Shown piece by piece: positions 1 through 10,153 of a stretch of DNA of 64,000 bases (its first letter is position 1; every line of letters begins with the position of its first letter). Made by a program: the position numbers and the translations under genes. Where the stretch lies: NCBI GenBank assembly GCA_963704075.1, contig CAVPGV010000004.1:299395-363394 (forward strand), given 5' to 3'. The notes under the pieces were generated by a model. The model saw only the letters and a list, made by a program, of their open reading frames with translations. It was not told the DNA's origin and searched no databases. The stretch comes from JADKAV01 sp963704075 (GTDB lineage: Bacteria; Actinomycetota; Actinomycetes; S36-B12; UBA10799).

Positions 1-1214
1 TCTCGAGATCGACCACGGCGTCCTGCGCCCAGCGCAGCGTCACCTGGGCCTGCTGCACCTGCACGTGGGCCTGCTCGAGATCGGTCCGCAGCGCCGGCAG
101 CGCGGCTTCCGTCTGCAACGACGCGCCGAGACCGCCGAGTACCCCGACCAGCGCGTCCAGGCGTTCGGGGTCGGGGGTGGGAGCCTCACCCAGGTCCTGG
201 AGGCGCGCTGTGGAGTCCTGCAGACCCGACCGTGCCGCAGCCGCCTCGACGACTGCCGTGCGCCAGGCCCCGATCGCCGGAACCAGCGGGATCGCGCGCC
301 GGTGCGCCTCGAGGGCCGCCCGCCACGACTGGATCTGACTGCGAACGGCCTCCAACTCGGCTCGCCGCGCCAGGGCACGGCGCTTGCGTGCCTTGATCGG
401 CAGCCATGTTCCTGGCAGCCCGCAGGTCTTCCTCCGCGGCGAACATCGCCACGCCGGCACGATCGGCGGTGGCCCTGACCCCGTCCACCTCGGCGGTCAG
501 GTCCAACAGGGCGGCGTCCACGGCGCGCAGTGGGTCCGCCTGGTCGAGTTCAACCTCCAGCACACCTTTGCACTGCTCGACCATGTCGGCCACCGCATCG
601 TCAGCATCCTCGCGGCGTTTTCGGGCGCGCCTGCGCATGGTCTGCAACTGCTCCTCGACGCGCTTGTAGAACTCGGTACCGAAGATCCTTTCCAGGATCT
701 GAGCCCGCTCACCGGTCCCCGCATCCAGGAAGTTCGCGAACTCCCCCTGAGCCAGCACGACCGTGGACACGAACTGCTGCTTGTTCAGACCGATGATCTC
801 CTGAACGTGATCCGCCACGTCACTGGCCCGCGTGGCCAACTCCTGCGGCCCGTCCGGCGCCAGCCTCATCAGGGATGCCGTCGCGTTCACCGAGGTCGTG
901 CCGTCACCGCGCTTCTTGGCCCGTTCGTGCGCCGGACTGCGCCGTACCAGATACGTCGTCCCGGACACCTCGAATTCCAGTTCGACCCAGGGCGAATCCG
1001 AGCGCATATGGGAGTCCAGCCTGCCGAGATCGGAGGCGGAACCGGCCACCGACCCGTACAGGGCGTAGACGATCGCATCCAGGATCGTCGACTTTCCAGA
1101 TCCCGTGGGTCCCTCGATCAGGAAAAGACCGGCGCTGGTCAGCCCCTCGAAGTCGACCGACGCCTGCTGGGCGAACGAGCCCACCCCCTCCATGCACAGA
1201 CGACGGATCCTCAT
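1..1214 (-). CDS. sbcC: Exonuclease subunit SbcC, N-terminal part, frameshifted, cut by window edge
   Basis: ATPase subunit of the SbcCD (Mre11-Rad50-like) nuclease that opens DNA hairpins and processes double-strand breaks. The N-terminus reads as an SMC/Rad50 ATPase head: Walker A GPTGSGKST at about residues 36-44, then a glutamine-loop region with VLAQGEFANFLDAG. It then passes into a charged coiled coil. At about position 395 the frame shifts by one extra base; the correct continuation is KARKRRALARRAELEAVRSQ, typical SbcC coil. Full-length SbcC is near 1000 residues, so only about 400 are present and the rest lies left of the window. The ATG overlaps the sbcD stop (ATGA, 4 nt), so the two are translationally coupled. 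The shift is probably a sequencing error. Confidence 0.93.
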
Positions 1215-2372
1215 GCCGACTCCTGCGCGCGCACGTCCTGCACGGCGCGATCGAACGCCTGCGCTTCACCGACTTCGATCTCGCCGTTCGTGACGAACTT
1301 GACGAAGTCACCGGCCACCTCCGACGGTTTCTCCTCGACCGACCGCAGACCCGGCCGGGCGTCGACGCTGCCGCACGCCGGTTCGTGTCGCACCAGCAGG
1401 GCGTGGGGGAATCGCTGCTGAATCCTGGGCCACATCTGCGACGGCCTGCGATCGTCGGTGACGGTCACACTGACCCACGAGTCGAGATGCTCGGCGAATA
1501 CCTCGGGGTCGAGCAGCTCGGCCATGAGCCCACGCAGGTTGGCCATCGCACGTGGCTGAACGATGCCCACCTCCTGGACATCAACGACCCCTTGCACCTC
1601 CCAGGTCCACGATGGTCACCGTCTTGTCCTGAGCCGCCTCGCTGAACGAGTAGCGCAAGGGTGAGCCGCTGTAGCGCAGGCGGGTGCGCTCATCCGGGGC
1701 ACTGATCTCCTGTGGCCGGTGCAAATGGCCGAGCGCAACGTAGTCGATACCGCAGAACAGCTCGGCCGGTACCGTGCCGAGCCCCCCGACGGAGATGTCC
1801 CGCTCGGAATCGGTCACCCCACCGCCCATGACCCAGGCGTGGGCGAGCACGACTGTGCGCGCATGCTCCGGATTTCGCGCCAGGTCGGCGTTCACGCGGT
1901 CCATCGCGGTCGCCATCACGGCGGCATGCGTACCCGGCACTTCCTCGTCTGGTGCGAGGACGTGGCGCGCGGTGTCGGGGTGCAGGTACGGGATGGGATA
2001 TACGAGCACCGGCCCGTGTTCATCGCTGAAGCGCACGGGCTGTCCCACCTCCTCCAGGCGCGTGCGCAGGAAGAGCCGATCGGTGAACAGCCGCGATCCG
2101 TAGCCAAGACGGCGCAGGGAGTCGTGATTGCCCGCCGTCACGACCGTCGGGGCGATGACCAGCAGCCGGCTAAGGGTGTGTTCGAGCAGTTCCAGGGCCT
2201 CGGCCGACGGCACCGCATGATCGAAGACGTCCCCGGAAACCACCACCAGGTCAACCTCGTGATCGGCGGCGATCGCCACGATCTGATCCATCGCGGACTC
2301 CTGCGCGGCCCGCAGGGAGGTCTTGTGCAAAGTCCTGCCCAGGTGCCAGTCGGACGTGTGAAGGATTCGCAT
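1211..2372 (-). CDS. sbcD: Exonuclease subunit SbcD (Mre11-like), one frameshift
   Basis: Metallophosphoesterase subunit of SbcCD, supplying the nuclease active site. It starts MRILHTSDWHLGRTL; the metal-binding motifs are all visible: DWH near the start, SGDVFD, GNHDS, and later GHLHRPQ. At about 1605 an extra G in a GGG run moves the frame. Without it the protein continues VDLEVQGVVDVQEVG and ends in DVRAQESA at 1211. ATG 2372 is chosen because an AGAGGGGG ribosome site lies 5-6 nt upstream and the family starts there; the open frame further upstream is a shadow. It is followed directly by sbcC with a 4-nt overlap. Confidence 0.94.
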
Positions 2373-2464
2373 CGTGCCCCCTCTGCTGGTGGTGTGACTC
2401 CATGGTGGAACGGGGGTACGACATTTTCCGTGAGGCTCGCACGCGGCGGGGACTGTCAGCGGCC

Positions 2465-2986
2465 TCAGGTGCGGCGAGCACCGCCCATCCGCTCGGCGAC
2501 GAACCCCACCACGACCCCCACGAGGGCTCCCAGGATCAGGCCCCAGGTGTTGTCCACCAGGTCCTGGAACTGGCATCTCCGTCCGAGCACCTGCGCGTAC
2601 CGCTGGATCCCCTCCACGAGCAGTGGCACGCAGAACGCTAGCACCAGCACCCACACCCGGCGCACCGCCAGAAAACCGGCGAAGAACCCCAGCGGCACGA
2701 ACAGCCAGGTGTTGAGGGCACGATCCGAGCGACTGACCAGGTCGCGGGGATCCAGCGGCGAGACCATGGATCGCAGGCAGGAACCCGCAATGCCATTCGT
2801 TGACGGGCTGAGCGTTGCCGCAGCGATGAGGCTCAGACTCAGGCCCAGAGCCACCACCGCCCATACCGGCAGATCGAGCCTGACCGCGACCCGCGAGGCC
2901 AACAGAACGGTGAACAGAACCCCCGCACCCAGGACGATGGGGAACAACGGCACAGCGCTCAACCAGCCCCCGATACTCGCTCCCAC
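2465..2986 (-). CDS. VanZ-like family membrane protein
   Basis: A 173-residue integral membrane protein with four to five hydrophobic segments. The C-terminal half carries the VanZ signature: LNTWLFVPLGFF, then P-L-VEGIQ, a GR-CQ-QDLVDNT-G stretch and a final glycine-rich helix. VanZ gives low-level teicoplanin resistance in enterococci; in actinobacteria such proteins are common and their job is unknown. The start is GTG 2986, 13 nt after the gatB stop, so it is probably the last gene of the gatCAB transcript. The N-terminal third is less conserved and the exact start is not certain. Confidence 0.82.
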   Translation of the reverse strand: MGASIGGWLSAVPLFPIVLGAGVLFTVLLASRVAVRLDLPVWAVVALGLSLSLIAAATLSPSTNGIAGSCLRSMVSPLDPRDLVSRSDRALNTWLFVPLGFFAGFLAVRRVWVLVLAFCVPLLVEGIQRYAQVLGRRCQFQDLVDNTWGLILGALVGVVVGFVAERMGGARRT

Positions 2987-2999
2987 CTCGATGCAGCGC

Positions 3000-4485
3000 C
3001 TATTCGCCGGTTAGTCGGGTCACCAGTAGTTCGCGGACCCGCCCGGCGTCGGCCTGACCACGGGTGGCCTTCATCACGGCACCGACCAGCGCACCGACGG
3101 CTGCGACCTTGCCGTCACGCACCTTTTGCGCCACATCGGGATTGCCGGCGATCGCCTCGTCCACGGCCACCAGCAGCGCCGTGTCGTCAGACACCAGCGC
3201 CAACCCACGGGCCGCGACGACCTCGTCGGCCGAACCCTCCCCGGCGAGGATGCCGTCGATCACCTGCCGCGCCATCTTGTCGTTGAGTGTGCCCTCGGCG
3301 ACCAGAGCTTCGATCCGCGCCACCCCGGCAGCATCGATCGGAAGGTCGGGCAGCGCGACACCGCTGTCGTTGCTGCGACGAGCCAGTTCCCCCAACCACC
3401 ACTTCTTGGCCCCCGCCGCCGACGCCCCTGCTTCGATGGTCTGCTCGATGAGTTCCATTGCCTGTGCATTGACCACGTCGCGCATCTCGAGGTCGGTGAA
3501 GCCCCACTGCTGCTGCAGTCGCGCCCGGCGCTGTGCGGGCGGCTCGGGCAGCGTCTCACGCAGCTGTTCCACCCACTGCTCCGACGCGGCCACCGGCGCG
3601 AGATCCGGCTCCGGGAAGTATCGGTAGTCCTCGGCCTCTTCCTTGGTACGCCCCGGTGTGGTCTTCCCGGTGTCCTCGTGCCAGTGCCGAGTTTCCTGCA
3701 CGATGGTTCCGCCCGCGGCCAGGACATCGGCCTGGCGCTCGATCTCGTGACGTACGGCGCGTTCCACCGAGCGTAGGGAGTTGACGTTCTTGGTCTCTGT
3801 CCGGGTCCCGAACGGACCCTGCGGATCAGGGCGCAAGGAGACGTTCGCATCGCAGCGCAGGGAGCCCTGCTCCATACGCACGTCGGAGACTCCCAGCGAC
3901 CGCAGGATGTCACGCAGGGCGGCGACATAGGTACGTGCCACCTCGGGAGCCTTTGCGCCGGTGCCCTCGATGGGCTTGGTGACGATCTCGATCAGTGGGA
4001 TGCCTGCCCGGTTGTAGTCGACCAACGAGTAGTCCGCGCCGTGGATCCGGCCGGTCGCCCCACCCATGTGCAATGACTTGCCGGTGTCCTCCTCCATGTG
4101 GGCGCGCTCGATCCCGATGCGGTAGGTGTCGCCCTCCACATCCACATCGAGGTAGCCGTCGACAGCGATCGGCTCGTCGTACTGGGAGATCTGATAGTTC
4201 TTCGGCATGTCGGGGTAGAAGTAGTTCTTGCGCGCGAACCGCGACCGCGGCGCGATGCGACAGTTGAGGGCCAGACCGATGCGGATGGCCGATTCGACCG
4301 CCGTGCCGTTCACCACCGGCAGCGAGCCGGGCAATGCCAGACACACTGGGCACACCTGCGTGTTGGGGGCGTGCGCCGAACGTGGTCGAGCACCCGCAGA
4401 ACATCTTCGTCTCGGTGTTCAATTCGACATGTACTTCCAGCCCCAGTACGGGATCGAAGTCGCTGATCGCCTGTTCGAACCTCAT
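3000..4485 (-). CDS. gatB: Asp-tRNA(Asn)/Glu-tRNA(Gln) amidotransferase subunit GatB, one frameshift
   Basis: Subunit B of the GatCAB amidotransferase, which binds mischarged Glu-tRNA(Gln)/Asp-tRNA(Asn) and activates the acyl group for amidation. Family hallmarks: VLGLEVHVELNT at the N-terminus, CPVCLALPGSLPV, DYNRAGIPLIEIVT and the C-terminal YqeY-like tail. An extra C in the C-run at about 4370 breaks the frame; removing it restores GAAPNTQVCPVCL. Cysteines of the zinc site (FCGC and CPVC) are kept. ATG 4485 overlaps the gatA stop as ATGA. About 494 residues, the usual length. The lesion is almost certainly an assembly error because the gene is essential in organisms lacking GlnRS/AsnRS. 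Confidence 0.95.
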
Positions 4486-5948
4486 GGCCGGGCCTCCCAA
4501 CCGATGGCGGCTTCCAGTGCTCCCCCGGCGACGTACAGGCGGTCGTCGGCCATGGCCGGCGCCATGAACTGCACGCCGATGGGCAGTCCCTGATCGTCCA
4601 GTCCCACCGGGACCGACATCCCCGGAATACCTGCGAGGTTCGCCGGGATCGTGGCGATGTCCTGCAGGTACATGCTCAAGGGGTCGTCCACCTTCTCCCC
4701 GAGCCGGAAGGCGGTGGTCGGGGCGGTCGGCGTGGCCAGGACATCGGCCTGCGAGAAAGCCGCGGCGAAGTCATTGGCGATGAGAGTCCGCACCTTCTGG
4801 GCCTGACCGTAATACGCGTCGTAGTAACCGCTGGACAGCGCGTAGGTCCCGAGCATGATGCGCCGTTTCACCTCCGGACCGAAGCCGGCCTCGCGGGTCA
4901 TCGCCATCACTTGCTCGACACTGTGGTCGCCGTCGTCGCCCACCCGCAGGCCGTAGCGCATGGCGTCGAACTTGGCCAGATTCGACGACGCCTCGCTCGG
5001 CAGGATCAGGTAGTACGCGGCCAGGGCGTACTCGAAGTGCGGGCAGGAGACCTCGACGATCTCGGCACCGGCATCCGCGAGCGCGTCCAACGACTTGCGG
5101 AAGTGCTCCTGGACCTCCCGCTGGAATCCCTCGCCGGTCAATTGCTTCACGACCGCGATCCGCATGCCCTTGACGTCCGGGTTCGCGGCGGCCTGGACCA
5201 CCGGCGGGACAGGGGCGTCGATCGAGGTCGAATCGCGCGGATCATGACCTGCCATCACCGCGTGCAGCATGGCCGCGTCCGCAACAGTGGTGGCGAACGG
5301 CCCGGCTTGGTCCAGCGACGAGGCCAGGGCGACCAGCCCGTACCGGGAGACCCCACCGTAGGTCGGCTTCACCCCGACCACGCCGGTCATCGCGGCCGGT
5401 TGCCGAATGGAACCGCCGGTGTCCGTACCGACGGACAACGGCGCCTGCCGAGCGGCAACCGCCACCGCCGACCCCCCACTGGAACCACCCGGGATGCGAC
5501 CTGCGTCCCACGGGTTGCGCGTGGGACCGAAGGCGCTGTTCTCGGTCGACGACCCCATGGCGAACTCGTCCATGTTCGTCTTGCCGATGATCACCGCGCC
5601 GGCCTTGCGCAGATTGGCGGTGACGGTGGCGTCGTAGGCGGGGATCCAGCCCTCGAGCATCTTCGACCCGCAGGTGGTCGGCAGCCCCTTGGTCGTCAGC
5701 ACGTCCTTGACGGCTACTGGCACGCCGGCCAGGGGCCCGAGTGCCTCACCGCGCGCTCGCGCCTCGTCGACGGCATCAGCGGTGGCCAAGGCGCCGGAGA
5801 CGTCGACGGCGAGAAAGGCGTTGAGTTGTCCGTCGGTCTCGGCGATCCGATCCAGGAACGACGTTGCAACCTCCCGTGCCGAGAAGTCACCTGCGGCGAT
5901 GCCCGCGGCCAGGTCGACCGCATTGGTGTACGTGAAGGGCACGGTCAC
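4482..5948 (-). CDS. gatA: Glu-tRNA(Gln) amidotransferase subunit GatA
   Basis: Amidase-signature subunit that releases ammonia from glutamine for GatB. The 488-residue frame is intact. The Ser-cisSer-Lys triad is visible: K81 in VAVKDVL, cis-Ser 156 in PGGSSGGS, and nucleophile S180 in DTGGSIRQPA. The start is GTG 5948, overlapping the gatC stop (GTGA), which fits tight coupling of the trimer's subunits. It is followed by gatB with a 4-nt overlap. Confidence 0.98.
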   Translation of the reverse strand: MTVPFTYTNAVDLAAGIAAGDFSAREVATSFLDRIAETDGQLNAFLAVDVSGALATADAVDEARARGEALGPLAGVPVAVKDVLTTKGLPTTCGSKMLEGWIPAYDATVTANLRKAGAVIIGKTNMDEFAMGSSTENSAFGPTRNPWDAGRIPGGSSGGSAVAVAARQAPLSVGTDTGGSIRQPAAMTGVVGVKPTYGGVSRYGLVALASSLDQAGPFATTVADAAMLHAVMAGHDPRDSTSIDAPVPPVVQAAANPDVKGMRIAVVKQLTGEGFQREVQEHFRKSLDALADAGAEIVEVSCPHFEYALAAYYLILPSEASSNLAKFDAMRYGLRVGDDGDHSVEQVMAMTREAGFGPEVKRRIMLGTYALSSGYYDAYYGQAQKVRTLIANDFAAAFSQADVLATPTAPTTAFRLGEKVDDPLSMYLQDIATIPANLAGIPGMSVPVGLDDQGLPIGVQFMAPAMADDRLYVAGGALEAAIGWEARP

Positions 5949-6242
5949 TCCTCATCCAGGATGCGTGGGACCCGGAAACGGCCGTCCTCGACCGCAGGGG
6001 CCGCCGACAGCGCCTCTTCGGCGGTGAGTCCTGGTTGCAGGAGCGTCGGCCCGGAACACGTTGTCCAGCGCCACCGGATGGGACATCGGTTCGACGTCCT
6101 GCGCGGCGACTTCCCCCACCCGTGTGACGGCGGTGAGGATCACGTCGAGCTGTTCGGCGTAGTGGGACAGTTCGTCCTCACTGAGATCGAGCCGGGCCAA
6201 GCGCGCCAGGTGCGCGACTTCGTCGCGGGAGATTGCGGGCAT
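5945..6242 (-). CDS. gatC: Glu-tRNA(Gln) amidotransferase subunit GatC, one frameshift
   Basis: Small subunit that wraps around GatA and stabilises the complex. It starts MPAISRDEVAHLARLARLDL and reaches DNVFRAD. One extra base near 6045 must be dropped to continue LLQPGLTAEEALSAAP...FRVPRILDEE, the conserved GatC end. Corrected length is about 98 residues, normal for the family. The promoter is a TAGACT box 7 nt upstream of the ATG, so the gatCAB message appears leaderless. Confidence 0.92.
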
Positions 6243-6249
6243 GGCGTCA

Positions 6250-6255
6250 AGTCTA
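6250..6255 (-). promoter_or_regulatory. -10 box of gatCAB
   Basis: TAGACT (minus strand) sits 7 nt before the gatC ATG, placing the likely transcription start at or next to the start codon. No ribosome-binding site is seen between them. Confidence 0.6.
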
Positions 6256-6380
6256 CGGAGGCCGATCGAGCAGGTGTCGTTGGCACACTGCCGGGACGCT
6301 CGCGTCACCGTCGACTCGAACGCTACTGACGGGCGCCGAGCGTGACCGGCCGACGATGGCACCCCCACTCGCGAGCCCTG

Positions 6381-6386
6381 CACAAT
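6381..6386 (+). promoter_or_regulatory. -10 box of the P-loop kinase gene
   Basis: CACAAT, 6 nt before the proposed GTG start at 6393. It supports this GTG over the upstream ATG at 6342, which would lie before the promoter. Confidence 0.45.
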
Positions 6387-6392
6387 GGCCGG

Positions 6393-7029
6393 GTGGAGCA
6401 GTCCGCGATCGAGCACCTCGTCGGTGCCGTTCATGATGCATCGACCGACGACCACCTGCTACTGGTCGGGATCGCGGGGCCACCGGGATCAGGTAAGACC
6501 CATCTGGCCGCGGGATTGACGAGATCGCTGGGAGCAGTCACGGTGCCGATGGACGGCTTCCACCTGGCCAACCGGCAGTTGGACGCACTAGGGCTGCGTT
6601 GTGTGAAAGGGGCGCCGGAGACGTTCGACCGGGTGGGTCTGCTCGCAGCGTTGCAGCGCCTGCCGGCTGATGAACCCGTCTACTTTCCCGACTTCTCCCA
6701 CGAACAACACGAACCCATCGCGGCCTCGATACGGGTGGACCCGGACTGCCCGGTTGTCGTCGTGGAGGGCAACTATCTGCTGCTGGACCGTCCTGGCTGG
6801 CGGGAGGTGACGGCGCTGTTCGGCATAACTGTCTTCGTGGACGTCCCGTGGCAGGTGTGCCGGCCGCGCTTGCTGGCCCGCCACGAGGCCGCGGGCATGA
6901 GCCCACCGGACGCCGAGCAGTGGGTCGATCGCTCGGATCGCGCCAACTTCGAACTGATCACCGGCGAGCGCCTGCCCGCGGACCTGCAGGTGGATGAGTT
7001 CGGTGTCGTGGTCCGGAACGCACCGATAG
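6393..7029 (+). CDS. Nucleoside/nucleotide kinase family protein (uridine kinase/PanK-like P-loop)
   Basis: Small P-loop kinase of the uridine-kinase/pantothenate-kinase group. It shows Walker A GPPGSGKT at about residues 29-36, the substrate motif VPMDGFHLANRQLD, YFPDFSHEQHEPI, VVVVEGNYLLLD, and a lid with CRPRLLARH. Homologues phosphorylate sugars or nucleosides; the substrate cannot be read from sequence. The open frame runs on to 7250, overlapping the next gene by about 200 nt, which is implausible. A frameshift close to 6960-7020 would give a stop at 7027-7029, so the 3' end is uncertain. It is divergent from gatC. Confidence 0.75.
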
Positions 7030-7032
7030 CCT
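7027..7032 (+). promoter_or_regulatory. -10 box of the SDR gene
   Basis: TAGCCT, 6 nt before ATG 7039. It implies a leaderless transcript and favours ATG 7039 over GTG 7033. Confidence 0.55.
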
Positions 7033-7038
7033 GTGGGC

Positions 7039-7797
7039 ATGATTGCCGCGTTCGACCTCTCAGGACGCACAGCCCTGATCACGGGGGCCGGATCCGAGAC
7101 CGGCATCGGAATGGCGACCGCACGCCTGCTCGCGAAGATGGGCGCGGAGGTGGTACTGACCTCGACCACGGACCGGATCAACGACCGCGTCGCTGCGTTG
7201 CGCGCCGAGGGTTTGTCAGCCCGGGGTGTCGTTGCCGATCTCACCGATGAGCAACAGGTCGCCCGACTGCCGGAGCACGTCGATGTCCTGGTGAACAACG
7301 CGGGCATGGTCAGCGTCGGCACCGACTTCGAGGCCGGGCGCCTCACGGACATGAGCCTGCACACGTGGCGGACCGGCATTCAGCGCAACCTCGATACGGC
7401 CTTTCTCGTGAGTCGACATGTCCTGCCAGCGATGGCCGACCGTCGATGGGGACGAGTTGTCAACGTCACCAGCGTGACGGGACCGGTGATGGCGATGCGC
7501 GACGAGCCCGCCTACGCCGCCGCGAAGGCGGGGATGATGGGCCTCACCCGCTCGATGGCCCTGGACTTCGCAGATTCCGGGATCACCGTGAACGCCGTCG
7601 CGCCCGGGTGGATCGCAACCGGTTCACAGACCGCCGATGAAGCGCGACAGGCCCTCATGACACCGGCGGGTCGCGCCGGCGAGCCCATAGATGTGGCGGC
7701 CGCGATCGCGTGGTTCTGCTCCCCCGGGGCCGCGTACACAACGGCGCAATGCCTGGTCGTCGACGGCGGGAACTCGATCGCCGAAGAGCGGGCCTGA
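7039..7797 (+). CDS. SDR family NAD(P)-dependent oxidoreductase
   Basis: Short-chain dehydrogenase/reductase, 252 residues. The Rossmann cofactor motif is TGAGSETGIG (about 15-24), followed by the NNAG motif at about 86-89. The catalytic set is S145, Y159 and K163 (YAAAK), and the C-terminus has the classical QCLVVDGGNS. It is closest in outline to FabG-like 3-oxoacyl reductases and sugar/alcohol dehydrogenases; the substrate is unknown. The cofactor loop has an insertion (GSET) but keeps the essential glycines. Convergent with ligA. Confidence 0.9.
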   Translation: MIAAFDLSGRTALITGAGSETGIGMATARLLAKMGAEVVLTSTTDRINDRVAALRAEGLSARGVVADLTDEQQVARLPEHVDVLVNNAGMVSVGTDFEAGRLTDMSLHTWRTGIQRNLDTAFLVSRHVLPAMADRRWGRVVNVTSVTGPVMAMRDEPAYAAAKAGMMGLTRSMALDFADSGITVNAVAPGWIATGSQTADEARQALMTPAGRAGEPIDVAAAIAWFCSPGAAYTTAQCLVVDGGNSIAEERA

Positions 7798-7830
7798 GTT
7801 TCCCGGGCGACTCTCGCTGGGTGCGGCCAC

Positions 7831-7954
7831 CGACGACGAGGGCGGCGATGTTGGGCAGGACCGACGACGAGGGCGGCGTTGTTGGGCAGTACATGCGCCG
7901 AAAACGCCCAACAACGTCGCCCTGGTTAACGGTGGACCCCAACAACGACGCCCC
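7831..7954. repeat. Intergenic repeat cluster A with long hairpin
   Basis: Between the convergent SDR and ligA genes a 28-nt unit occurs twice in tandem (7831-7858 and 7862-7889, differing by one base) and twice more in shortened, inverted form (7906-7923 and 7937-7954). Units 7870-7887 and 7906-7923 can form an 18-bp stem with one G-T pair and an 18-nt loop. No coding signal is seen. It may act as a bidirectional terminator or be an interspersed repeat. Confidence 0.7.
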
Positions 7955-8050
7955 GGGTCGGACGAGGTCTGCTGGAGGCGTTCAACACGTTGCGCGCGGC
8001 CGCTATGGGAATCACGCCGATCCGGGGCGGGACGCCTGCCGCACGCCTGC

Positions 8051-10153
8051 CTAGACTTCGGCCCCCAACTCCCCGAGGCGGTCCTCGGTCAGGATGGGCA
8101 CCCCGAGCTTCTCCGCTTTCGCGTACTTGGACCCCGCGTTGTCCCCGGCGATCAGGTAGTCCGTCTTCTTGGACACCGAGCCCGTGACCCGGGCACCGAG
8201 TTGCTGCAGGCGCTCGGTGAGATCGTCGCGGCTCCATCCGGTGAGCGTGCCGGTGATGACGACGGTCTTGCCCGTGAGGGGTCCGGGGCGACCGGCACTC
8301 TCATCGGCCATCCGCACCCCGGCGGCGGCCCACTTCTCCACGATGCGTGCGTGCCATTCCACGGCGAACCACTCGTGCAGCGCGCCGGCGATCGTCGGCC
8401 CCACTCCCTCGACCGAGGCGAGTTGCTCCTCGGAGGCGGCCCGGATCGCATCCATGGAACCCAGCTCCCGGGCCAGCGCCTGGGCCGCGGTCGGACCGAC
8501 GTGCCGGATCGACAGGGCCACCAGCACCCGCCACAACGGCCGGCTTTTGGCCAAGTCCAGTTGTTCGAGCAGCACCCGGGCGTTCTCGGTCAGCTCGTTT
8601 CCCGAACGGGTGAAGAACGACGAGCGCAGCAGCGCGGCGCCGTCGAGGTCGAAGAGGTCGCCCTCGTCAGCGACCAGGCCGTCGTCGAGCAGGGCGCTGG
8701 CCGACTTCCAGCCAAGACCCTCGATGTCGAGGGCTCCCCGGCCGCCCACGTGGTTGAGCCGCTCGCGCAACTGCGAGGGGCAGCCGCGCGAGTTGGGGCA
8801 CCGGATGTCCACGTCCCCCTCTTTCGCGGGGGCCAACGGCGTGCCGCACGACGGGCACACCGTGGGCATCACGAACGCGCGCTCATTGCCGGTCCGCTCC
8901 TCGACGACCGGCCCGATCACCTCGGGGATGATCTCCCCGGCCTTGCGCAGGAAGACCATGTCACCGATCAGCACGCCCTTGCGCCGCACCTCCTGCGCGT
9001 TGTGGAGCGTGGCCATGGACACGGTGGTGCCCGACACGCGCACCGGGGTCATCACCGCGAACGGCGTCACCCGGCCCGTGCGGCCCACGTTGACCGCGAT
9101 GTCCAGCAGCCTGGTCCGCACCACCTCCGGCGGGTACTTCACCGCGATGGCCCAGCGTGGAGCCCGCGACGTGGAGCCGAGACGCTGCTGCACCGCGATC
9201 TCGTCGACCTTCACCACGACACCGTCGATCTCATGGTCCAGGCTGTGGCGTTTGCGTTCGAACTCCTTGACGTAGGACTCGACCTCGTCCAGCGTGTCCG
9301 CGACCGCGATCCTCGGCGACACCGGCAGCCCCCAGCGCTGCAGGTCCCCGTAGGCCTGCGACAGCCGCTGGGGCCGGGGCCCGGAGATCTCACCGAGGCC
9401 ATGCACGATCAGACGCAGCCGACCGAGAGCCGAGACACCTCGCTCGAGTTCGCCGCGCTGCTTGTCCGAGACCTTGCGACCGGCAGCCTCCCGTTCGGCG
9501 ATCTCCGCCTGCCGGCGATCCACGCGCTGACGCAAGGTCCCGGCACCGGCATTACGCGGATTGGCGAACGGCGAACGCCCCAGTTCCAGCATCTGTTCGT
9601 TGAGTTCCGCGAACTCGGCCACCGGGAAGTACACCTCACCGCGCACCTCCACCAGATCAGGAGCCCCCGACAGCCTGGTCGGGATCGCTGGGATGAACCG
9701 GGCGTTGTAGGTCACGTCCTCACCGACGCGGCCGTCACCGCGCGTGGCCAAGGTGGTCAACCGGCCATTGCGGTACACCAGGTCGACGGCCAGCCCGTCG
9801 ATCTTCAACTCGCACAACATGGGCGGCACATGGCCGAGGTCCTTCTCCACCCGGGCCGACCAGGCGCGGAACTCGGTGAGGCCGAAGGCGTTGTCCAGGC
9901 TCATCATGCGCTGCAGGTGCTCGACCGGCTCGAACATGTCCGACCGGGCACCGCCGACCGTCTGCGTCGGGGAATCGGCCCGCTGCAACTCCGGGAAACG
10001 CTGCTCCAACTCCCGCAACTCGACGAAGAATTGGTCGTACTCGGCATCCGACAGCCGCGGCGCGTCCTGCTGGTAGTACGCGTAGCGGGCCTGCTCGATC
10101 TGGGAGACCAGCTCTTCCCAACGCTCACGATCGGTCGGTGTCGGGCCGGCCAT
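8051..10153 (-). CDS. ligA: NAD-dependent DNA ligase LigA
   Basis: Seals nicks in replication and repair using NAD+. Intact, 700 residues from ATG 10153. In order: adenylation domain with AMP-binding lysine K117 in CELKIDGLAV; OB fold; four-cysteine zinc finger (CPSC ... CPNSRGC); helix-hairpin-helix repeats (GVGPTIAGALHEW); and a C-terminal BRCT domain (LTGKTVVITGTL ... KKTDYLIAGDNAGSK). The ATG shares one base with the upstream stop (TGATG). The longer frame to 10195 lies inside the upstream gene and is not needed. Confidence 0.98.
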   Translation of the reverse strand: MAGPTPTDRERWEELVSQIEQARYAYYQQDAPRLSDAEYDQFFVELRELEQRFPELQRADSPTQTVGGARSDMFEPVEHLQRMMSLDNAFGLTEFRAWSARVEKDLGHVPPMLCELKIDGLAVDLVYRNGRLTTLATRGDGRVGEDVTYNARFIPAIPTRLSGAPDLVEVRGEVYFPVAEFAELNEQMLELGRSPFANPRNAGAGTLRQRVDRRQAEIAEREAAGRKVSDKQRGELERGVSALGRLRLIVHGLGEISGPRPQRLSQAYGDLQRWGLPVSPRIAVADTLDEVESYVKEFERKRHSLDHEIDGVVVKVDEIAVQQRLGSTSRAPRWAIAVKYPPEVVRTRLLDIAVNVGRTGRVTPFAVMTPVRVSGTTVSMATLHNAQEVRRKGVLIGDMVFLRKAGEIIPEVIGPVVEERTGNERAFVMPTVCPSCGTPLAPAKEGDVDIRCPNSRGCPSQLRERLNHVGGRGALDIEGLGWKSASALLDDGLVADEGDLFDLDGAALLRSSFFTRSGNELTENARVLLEQLDLAKSRPLWRVLVALSIRHVGPTAAQALARELGSMDAIRAASEEQLASVEGVGPTIAGALHEWFAVEWHARIVEKWAAAGVRMADESAGRPGPLTGKTVVITGTLTGWSRDDLTERLQQLGARVTGSVSKKTDYLIAGDNAGSKYAKAEKLGVPILTEDRLGELGAEV

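Noticed and set aside
3533..5600. Long plus-strand frames opposite gatB and gatA
   Set aside because: They are antisense shadows of conserved genes in GC-rich DNA.
7831..7954. Possible tiny CRISPR array
   Set aside because: Only four diverged units, in both orientations, with 2-18 nt between them and no cas genes.
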